Shown piece after piece: positions 59,223 through 64,000 of a stretch of 64,000 bases of DNA. The notes below the pieces were generated by a model. It was not told where the DNA came from. It searched no databases and worked only from the letters and a program-made list of their open reading frames with translations. The translations under genes and the position numbers were made by a program. Location of the stretch: the NCBI GenBank assembly GCA_020851795.1, contig JADZCA010000048.1, positions 46,809 through 110,808 of the forward strand. The letters are read 5' to 3'. Numbering within the stretch: the first letter of the stretch is position 1; each line of letters opens with the position of its first letter. Origin of the DNA: Planctomycetota bacterium (GTDB lineage: Bacteria > Planctomycetota > PLA2 > JAEUHO01).

Positions 59223-61036
59223 GACGTCCCCCCGACCGCCGTCTGGTGGTGGTGGATCTCGCGGTACAGCGCGCTCGTCGTCAGCAGCTCGTCGTGGGTG
59301 CCCAGCGCGGTGACGCGCCCGTCCTCGAGGACGGCGATGCGGTCGCACCAGCGCACCGAGGACACCCGCTGGCTGATCACGAGGGTCGTGCGGCCCTTCG
59401 CGGCGTCGCGGATGCCGCGGAACAGCTCCTTCTCGGTGATCGCGTCCACGCTCGCGGTCGCGTCGTCGAAGACGAGCACGCGCGGGTCGAGGAGGACCGC
59501 GCGCGCGATCGTCAGGCGCTGGCGCTGGCCGCCCGAGAGCGAGACCCCGCGCTCGCCCACGACGGTCGCGTAGCCCTTCGGCAGCCGCTCGACGAACTCG
59601 TGGGCCGCGGCGAGGCGGCAGGCGCGCTCGACGCGCGCCGGCCCGGCGGAGGGGTCGCCGTAGGCCACGTTGTCGGCCACGGTCGCCGAGAACAGGAACG
59701 GCTCCTGGAAGACGAGCCCGATCGAGCGCGCGAGCACGGTCGGGTCGAGGTCGGAGACGTCGGTCCCGTCGAGGAGCACGCGGCCCTCGGACGGGTCGTA
59801 GAAGCGCGGCAGCAGGTGCACCAGCGTCGTCTTGCCCGCGCCGGTGCGGCCGAGCAGCCCGAGCGAGCCGCCCGCCGGGACGTGCAGGGACACGCCGCGC
59901 AGCACGGGACGGCCGTCGGGGTAGGCGAAGGTGACGTCCTCGAGGCGGAGGTCGCCGCCGCCCGGCGGCAGCACGCCGGGCGCGGCGGGCGGCGCCAGCA
60001 CGTCGCCGTTGTCGAGCACCTCGAAGACGCGCGTCGCGCTGGCGACCGCCTCCTGGTTCATGAGCACGAGGCGCGTCGTCTGGCGCATCATGTCGCGCGC
60101 GAGCCGCATCGCGAGCAGCACGCCCACGGTCTCGCCGACGGCCTGCGGGCCCGGCGCGGCCGCGACGTGGACGACGCCGGCCAGGAGCGCCGCGGGCACG
60201 ACGAGCCAGGTGGTGTGGTTGACCACCGGCAGCGCGGTGCTCCAGAAGCGCGAGAGGCCGCGCCAGCCCTCGGAGAAGCGGCCGAGGCGGCCCGAGAACC
60301 GCGCGACCTCGTCGCTCTCGCGGCCGAAGGCGCGCACGACGCGCGCGCCCGCGACGTTCTCCTGCAGCGTGGTCGTGACGCGGTCGTAGTGGTCCGACAT
60401 CGCGCGGTCCAGCGTCGCGATGCGGCGCCCGACCGCCGCCATCGCGACGAAGACGCCGCCGAACAGCACCGTCGCCGCGACGCCGAAGGGCCAGCCGACC
60501 ACCCAGGACCACGCGGTGACGCCCCCGACGACGAGGACCACCTCGACCGCGCCGAACACGGCCTCGCGGTAGAACTGCTTCGTGCGCTCCATGTCGCGCA
60601 GCGCGCGCGCGATCGTCTTCCCGCTGCGGTTCTCGTCGTGCCAGCGGAAGCGCAGGCGCATCGTCGTCGCGAACAGCTCTCGACGCAGGTCGCCCTCGAC
60701 GTCCTGGGCCAGCGCCGCGGCGGCGGTGGTCACGAGGAAGAAGACGACCGCGCGCAGCACGATGGCGAGCGCGTAGAGGCCGGTGTAGAGCACGAAGCGC
60801 GGCGGCAGGTCGCCGCCGGCGCCCTCGAGGTCGGAGACGGCGCCGACCGCCTCGCCGAGCAGCGCGGGCGTCGCGACCATGAGGCCCGTCCGCACGAGGT
60901 AGAGCAGCCCGACCCCGACGGCGCGCCCGCGGTGCGGCCGGAAGCGCGCGAGGAGCCGCCGCAGCGTCGCGCCCGTCCGGACGACGGGGGCGGCGGCAGG
61001 CGTCGCGGCGGCGGCGGGGGGCGGGGCGGGGGGCAT
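59219..61036 (-). CDS. ABC exporter, degenerate-site half of a heterodimer
   Basis: The protein is 605 aa from ATG 61036. A Pro/Ala-rich N-terminus is followed by six helices and an ABC domain. Walker A LGRTGAGKTTLVHLL, Q-loop VFQEPFLFSAT, consensus signature VSLSGGQRQRL. Walker B reads VLVFDDATASVDAITE, where the catalytic Glu is Asp, and the switch region is VISQRVSSVR (Gln for His). These changes match the non-hydrolysing site of heterodimeric exporters such as TM287/288. It is the first gene of the pair. Confidence 0.92.
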   Translation of the reverse strand: MPPAPPPAAAATPAAAPVVRTGATLRRLLARFRPHRGRAVGVGLLYLVRTGLMVATPALLGEAVGAVSDLEGAGGDLPPRFVLYTGLYALAIVLRAVVFFLVTTAAAALAQDVEGDLRRELFATTMRLRFRWHDENRSGKTIARALRDMERTKQFYREAVFGAVEVVLVVGGVTAWSWVVGWPFGVAATVLFGGVFVAMAAVGRRIATLDRAMSDHYDRVTTTLQENVAGARVVRAFGRESDEVARFSGRLGRFSEGWRGLSRFWSTALPVVNHTTWLVVPAALLAGVVHVAAAPGPQAVGETVGVLLAMRLARDMMRQTTRLVLMNQEAVASATRVFEVLDNGDVLAPPAAPGVLPPGGGDLRLEDVTFAYPDGRPVLRGVSLHVPAGGSLGLLGRTGAGKTTLVHLLPRFYDPSEGRVLLDGTDVSDLDPTVLARSIGLVFQEPFLFSATVADNVAYGDPSAGPARVERACRLAAAHEFVERLPKGYATVVGERGVSLSGGQRQRLTIARAVLLDPRVLVFDDATASVDAITEKELFRGIRDAAKGRTTLVISQRVSSVRWCDRIAVLEDGRVTALGTHDELLTTSALYREIHHHQTAVGGTS

Positions 61037-61180
61037 CGCTTCGGGGGGGTGTGCGCGGGTTTCCGGGCCCGGCGCGGGGGGAAGCGGGGAATCGTACGGC
61101 GGCGGTCCCCCGGAACGCCCGTTTCCGTCGCGGGCCCCGGGGCGACGCCTCCGCCGTCGGTGTCGCCCCGACGCCTGCGC

Positions 61181-61213
61181 GGGGACGGGGGTGGGTACAA
61201 CGCACCCGTCCCC
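61181..61213 (+). promoter_or_regulatory. Leader hairpin before the ETF:quinone oxidoreductase gene
   Basis: GGGGACGGG (61181-61189) pairs with CCCGTCCCC (61205-61213). Its 3' arm touches GGAG (61214-61217), the likely ribosome site for ATG 61225, so folding could influence translation. Confidence 0.4.
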
Positions 61214-61224
61214 GGAGCGCGCCC

Positions 61225-62883
61225 ATGGCTGCGACGATCGTCCCCGCCCGGTTCCAGGCCGACCTCCCGATGGACCGGCTCGTCCGCGCCGAGCCGCTCT
61301 CCGACGAGGCCGTCCCGATGGACGTCGTCTTCGTGGGCGCGGGCCCCGCCGGCCTCTCGGGGGCGATCGAGCTCGCGCGCCTGGTGCGCCAGGACGCCGA
61401 GGCGGGCGGGACGCTGGGCGAGGTCTCGATCGCGGTGCTCGAGAAGGCCGAGGCGCTCGGCCAGCACAACCTCTCGGGCGCGTGCGTGAACCCGGCGGGG
61501 TTCCGCGAGCTCTTCCCCGACCTCCAGGACGACGCCTTCCCCTTCCGCGGGCCGGTGCCCGCCGAGAAGGTCTACGTGCTGACGAAGGGCGGTTCGTGGC
61601 GCATCCCGACACCGCCGCCGATGAAGAACCACGGCAACTTCGTCGCGAGCCTCAGCGAGGTCGCGCGCTGGCTCGGCGAGAAGGCCGAGGCGCTCGGGGT
61701 GAACCTGTTCACGGGCTTCCCCGTCGAGTCGCTGCTCGTCGAGGGCGAGCGCGTCGTCGGCGTGCGCACCGCGCCGACCGGGCTCAAGCGCGACGGCACG
61801 CCCGGCTCGGGCTTCCAGCCCGCCAACGACATCGGCGCGCGCTTCGTCGCGATCTCCGACGGGACGCGCAGCAGCCTCGCTCAGGCGTGGCAGCGCTGGG
61901 CCGGGGTCGCGTCGCCGAATCCGCAGATCTACGCGCTCGGCGTCAAGGAGCTGTGGCGGGTCAAGCGCCCGGTCGAGGCCGTGGTGCACACGATGGGGTG
62001 GCCGCTGCCGCGCGACGTGTTCGGCGGCTCGTTCCTCTACCCGATGGGGGAGGACCTCGCGGCCGTCGGCCTCGTCGCGAGCCTCGACGCGCCGCGGTCG
62101 TCCTACGACGTGCACCGCTGGCTGCAGCAGATGAAGCTGCACCCGCTGTTCCGGCCGGTCCTCGAGGGGGGCGAGTGCCTCGAGTGGGGCGCGAAGACGA
62201 TCCCCGAGGGGGGCTTCCACGCGCTGCCCGCGCGGCTCTCGGGCCGCGGCGTGCTCCTGCTCGGCGACGCGGCGGGCTTCGTGGACGTCGCGGGGCTCAA
62301 GGGCATCCACCACGCCATGCGCTCGGGCATCGCGGCGGCGCGGGCGGTGTTCCGCGCGCTCAAGGCGAAGGACGAGGGGCCCGACGCGCTCGCCTCCTAC
62401 GACGAGACGATGGCGGCGAGCGAGACGCTCGCGGTGATGCGCAAGCGGCGCAACATGCGGCTCGCGTTCAAGAGCGGCTTCTTCTTCGGCGGGATGAAGG
62501 CGTCGCTGATGACCCTGACCCAGGGCGCCTTCCCCGGCGGCAAGATCGACTGCGAGCCCGACGCGGAGGCCGAGCGCGAGGTCGAGGCCGCGCCCGCCTT
62601 CGCCCCCGACGGCAAGCTCACCTTCAGCAAGGTGGACGGCGTGTTCCGCTCGGGCAACAAGACGCGCGACGACGTGCCGACGCACCTCGTCGTGGGCAAG
62701 GACGTCCCGGCCGACCTCGCCGACCTCTACGCCAACCTCTGCCCCGCCGGCGTCTACGAGCGCAAGGGCGACGCGCTCGTGGTCAACCCGCCCAACTGCG
62801 TGGACTGCAAGGCCACCGACGTCGTCGGCCCCCGCTGGACCCCGCGCGAGGGCGGCAGCGGGCCCCGCTACCAGCGCATGTGA
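61225..62883 (+). CDS. Electron-transfer flavoprotein:quinone oxidoreductase (ETF-QO)
   Basis: The protein is 552 aa from ATG 61225. FAD site DVVFVGAGPAGLSGAIELA, then VLEKAEALGQHNLSGACVNP, the family block NHGNFVASLSEVARWLGE, GVLLLGDAAGFVDVAGLKGI, and the quinone-binding helix region. The C-terminal 4Fe-4S part has CPAGVYERKGD and NPPNCVDCKATDVVGP. Three Cys are seen, but the fourth ligand (usually CxxCKxC) is Thr. It passes electrons from acyl-CoA dehydrogenases through ETF to the quinone pool at the inner membrane. It stands alone after the divergent ABC genes. Confidence 0.93.
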   Translation: MAATIVPARFQADLPMDRLVRAEPLSDEAVPMDVVFVGAGPAGLSGAIELARLVRQDAEAGGTLGEVSIAVLEKAEALGQHNLSGACVNPAGFRELFPDLQDDAFPFRGPVPAEKVYVLTKGGSWRIPTPPPMKNHGNFVASLSEVARWLGEKAEALGVNLFTGFPVESLLVEGERVVGVRTAPTGLKRDGTPGSGFQPANDIGARFVAISDGTRSSLAQAWQRWAGVASPNPQIYALGVKELWRVKRPVEAVVHTMGWPLPRDVFGGSFLYPMGEDLAAVGLVASLDAPRSSYDVHRWLQQMKLHPLFRPVLEGGECLEWGAKTIPEGGFHALPARLSGRGVLLLGDAAGFVDVAGLKGIHHAMRSGIAAARAVFRALKAKDEGPDALASYDETMAASETLAVMRKRRNMRLAFKSGFFFGGMKASLMTLTQGAFPGGKIDCEPDAEAEREVEAAPAFAPDGKLTFSKVDGVFRSGNKTRDDVPTHLVVGKDVPADLADLYANLCPAGVYERKGDALVVNPPNCVDCKATDVVGPRWTPREGGSGPRYQRM

Positions 62884-62922
62884 TCGGCGTGTCGGGAGGC
62901 CGGCGGGGGGGGGGAGCGATCC

Positions 62923-63807
62923 GTGGACGTAGCGTTCGAGATCGTGCTGGCGACGCTGGCCTTCACCGGGGCGCTCGTCGCTGCCGTCGCCGCATCCCGT
63001 CCGGAGGGCCCCTCCCGCGCGCGTTGGCGCCGAACCGGCGTCGCGTTGGCGCTGATCGTGCTCATCGTCTCCGTCTGGAGGTCCGTCCAGCGGTCGGTGG
63101 ACGCGGCCGATCGCGCGCGCGCCGAGGCGAGGGCCGCGGACGAGGCGCGCGCCGTGCTCCGACCGACGATCCGTGCGCTCCTCTTGCCGTTCCTCCAGCT
63201 CCATTTCCAGACCCGCGACGGCGCACCGACGCGGACCGAGTACACGACGCCGGGTTCGTGGCGGCTCGCGTTGGAGGACCTGGAGGCGCCGGGACGTGCG
63301 TCTCGACTGCGTACCGTGGACGGACGGCTCGGCGGGCGGACGCCCGACCGGGTGTTCGAGCGGCTGGACCGTGCGCTCGCCGACGCGCGCCAGTCGCTCC
63401 GCGCCGACATCGCGGCGACGGGCGCCCGTCTCCAACTGCCCGTCGTCGTGGACCTGTACCGCCTCGTGGGCTCGCCGTTCGCCGAGAAGTTCCGGGCGCG
63501 CGCGGGGAACTTCCGCAGCTTCGAGGCCGAGGCGACGCGCTCCGACGGGATCGCTGCGCGACAGGCCGAGCGGGCACGCGAGGAGGAGGCGGCCGGGCAT
63601 CCGTCCGCGGCGGGCGCGGCTCGCGAGGCCGCGGAGGATGCGAGGCGACGAGCCGCGCAGTTCCGCGACGCGAGCAAGTTCTCGATCTTGCCGGCGGGCG
63701 ACGACGCCCGGGCGGACGAGGCGCTGACCGAGTTTCGCGAGTTCGTCGGGGCGCTCGCGAGGATCGAGGCGGAGGTCGGCGTGGAGTTCCCGTCCCGCCA
63801 CGACTAG
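62923..63807 (+). CDS. Membrane protein of unknown function with coiled coil
   Basis: The protein is 294 aa from GTG 62923. I do not recognise the family. Two membrane helices lie near the N-terminus (FEIVLATLAFTGALVAAVAA and GVALALIVLIVSVW). A charged helical segment follows (RSVDAADRARAEARAADEA), then a globular part, and an Ala/Glu-rich coiled coil around residues 205-245 (RQAERAREEEAAGHPSAAGA). Codon choice is slightly less GC-biased than in neighbours, which may mark an accessory gene. The TAG stop is the start of fold-back element B copy 3. Confidence 0.65.
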   Translation: MDVAFEIVLATLAFTGALVAAVAASRPEGPSRARWRRTGVALALIVLIVSVWRSVQRSVDAADRARAEARAADEARAVLRPTIRALLLPFLQLHFQTRDGAPTRTEYTTPGSWRLALEDLEAPGRASRLRTVDGRLGGRTPDRVFERLDRALADARQSLRADIAATGARLQLPVVVDLYRLVGSPFAEKFRARAGNFRSFEAEATRSDGIAARQAERAREEEAAGHPSAAGAAREAAEDARRRAAQFRDASKFSILPAGDDARADEALTEFREFVGALARIEAEVGVEFPSRHD

Positions 63808-64000
63808 CCCGCCGAATGCACGAAAGACGAGGCCCATCGGGCGCCGATCGCACGTCAGGCCCCCGTCGGGGCCCGCGGATTGCGCCCGGGCGCGCGTCGG
63901 CCGCGACGACCGCGTGTTCTGGCACCACGCCGAGGAGCGGACGACGCGTGGCGACACGCATCGAATCGCCGACGGGCCCCACCTCACGCCCGGGCGCAAG
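63805..64000 (+). repeat. Type-B fold-back element (copy 3, cut by window end)
   Basis: It begins TAGCCCGCCGAATGCACG, then GAAAGACGAGG. P2 TTGCGCCCGGGCG (63880-63892) pairs with 63987-63999, and the apical part GCGTGTTCTGGCACCACGCC is unchanged from copies 1 and 2. The closing arm lies beyond the window. The arm here has GAATGCAC instead of GAGTTCAC. Confidence 0.75.

Noticed and set aside
1..64000. tRNA, rRNA, CRISPR arrays
   Set aside because: No cloverleaf with a CCA/TTC arm, no conserved rRNA blocks, and no regularly spaced direct repeats of CRISPR length were seen.

Overview
The window is very GC-rich, densely packed DNA from a Gram-negative bacterium. Supporting signs are lipobox lipoproteins, a Wza-type export lipoprotein, an LpxL-type acyltransferase and an Mgl-type GTPase. 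Long runs of genes overlap by 1-4 bases (ATGA/GTGA junctions) and many starts are GTG. The gene content and the dispersed GTGCCAGGCACC palindromes fit a Planctomycetota or related deep lineage, with Myxococcota as a possible alternative. This placement is inference, because no rRNA or tRNA gene is present.

Layout. 1-4.6 kb: an RDD membrane protein (cut by the window edge), a HAD phosphatase, and a pdxR-pdxS-pdxT vitamin B6 operon. 4.7-10.6 kb: polysaccharide genes (two glycosyltransferases, a GNAT/FemAB-like protein, a cupin/JmjC-like oxygenase, a Wza-like export lipoprotein). 10.6-20.1 kb: a type II fatty-acid/polyketide-like cluster on the minus strand (SDR reductase, ACP fused to a zinc ribbon, four ketosynthase-type proteins of which two have damaged active sites, two hotdog dehydratases, FabG, AcpS, LpxL-like acyltransferase). 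20.2-32.2 kb: more glycan assembly genes, including a glycosyltransferase-GNAT fusion and a protein with two tandem CapK/PaaK-type adenylating domains. 32.6-45.4 kb: the core of a Wzx/Wzy-type exopolysaccharide locus: beta-helix lipoprotein, XrtA-type deacetylase, Wzy, Wzx, UDP-sugar epimerase and dehydrogenase, Wzz, BY-kinase-like ATPase and initiating sugar-phosphate transferase. 46-54.2 kb: a DUF4139 protein, an OmpR-type two-component pair, and an unusual signalling operon that starts with an MglA-like GTPase fused to GAF and histidine-kinase domains. 54.3-63.8 kb: a subtilisin-like lipoprotein, a heterodimeric ABC exporter, an ETF:quinone oxidoreductase and an unknown membrane protein.

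The polysaccharide genes plausibly form one pathway: precursor synthesis (epimerase, dehydrogenase), initiation (sugar-phosphate transferase), chain assembly (several GT2/GT4 enzymes), modification (GNAT, CapK-type enzymes, deacetylases), flipping and polymerisation (Wzx, Wzy), and length control and export (Wzz, ATPase, Wza-like lipoprotein). The FAS/PKS-like cluster lies inside this region and ends in an acyltransferase, so it probably makes an unusual acyl chain attached to a lipid or glycan.

The most striking non-coding signal is a set of long nested fold-back elements (about 175-245 bp) at 30.0-30.5, 45.4-45.9 and 63.8-64.0 kb, with a truncated relative at 10.6 kb. The outer stem of most begins at the G of a TAG stop codon of the adjacent gene. 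Between copies the stems change sequence but keep pairing around a conserved 34-nt apical part, which suggests a structured RNA or a mobile fold-back DNA family that supplies stop codons.
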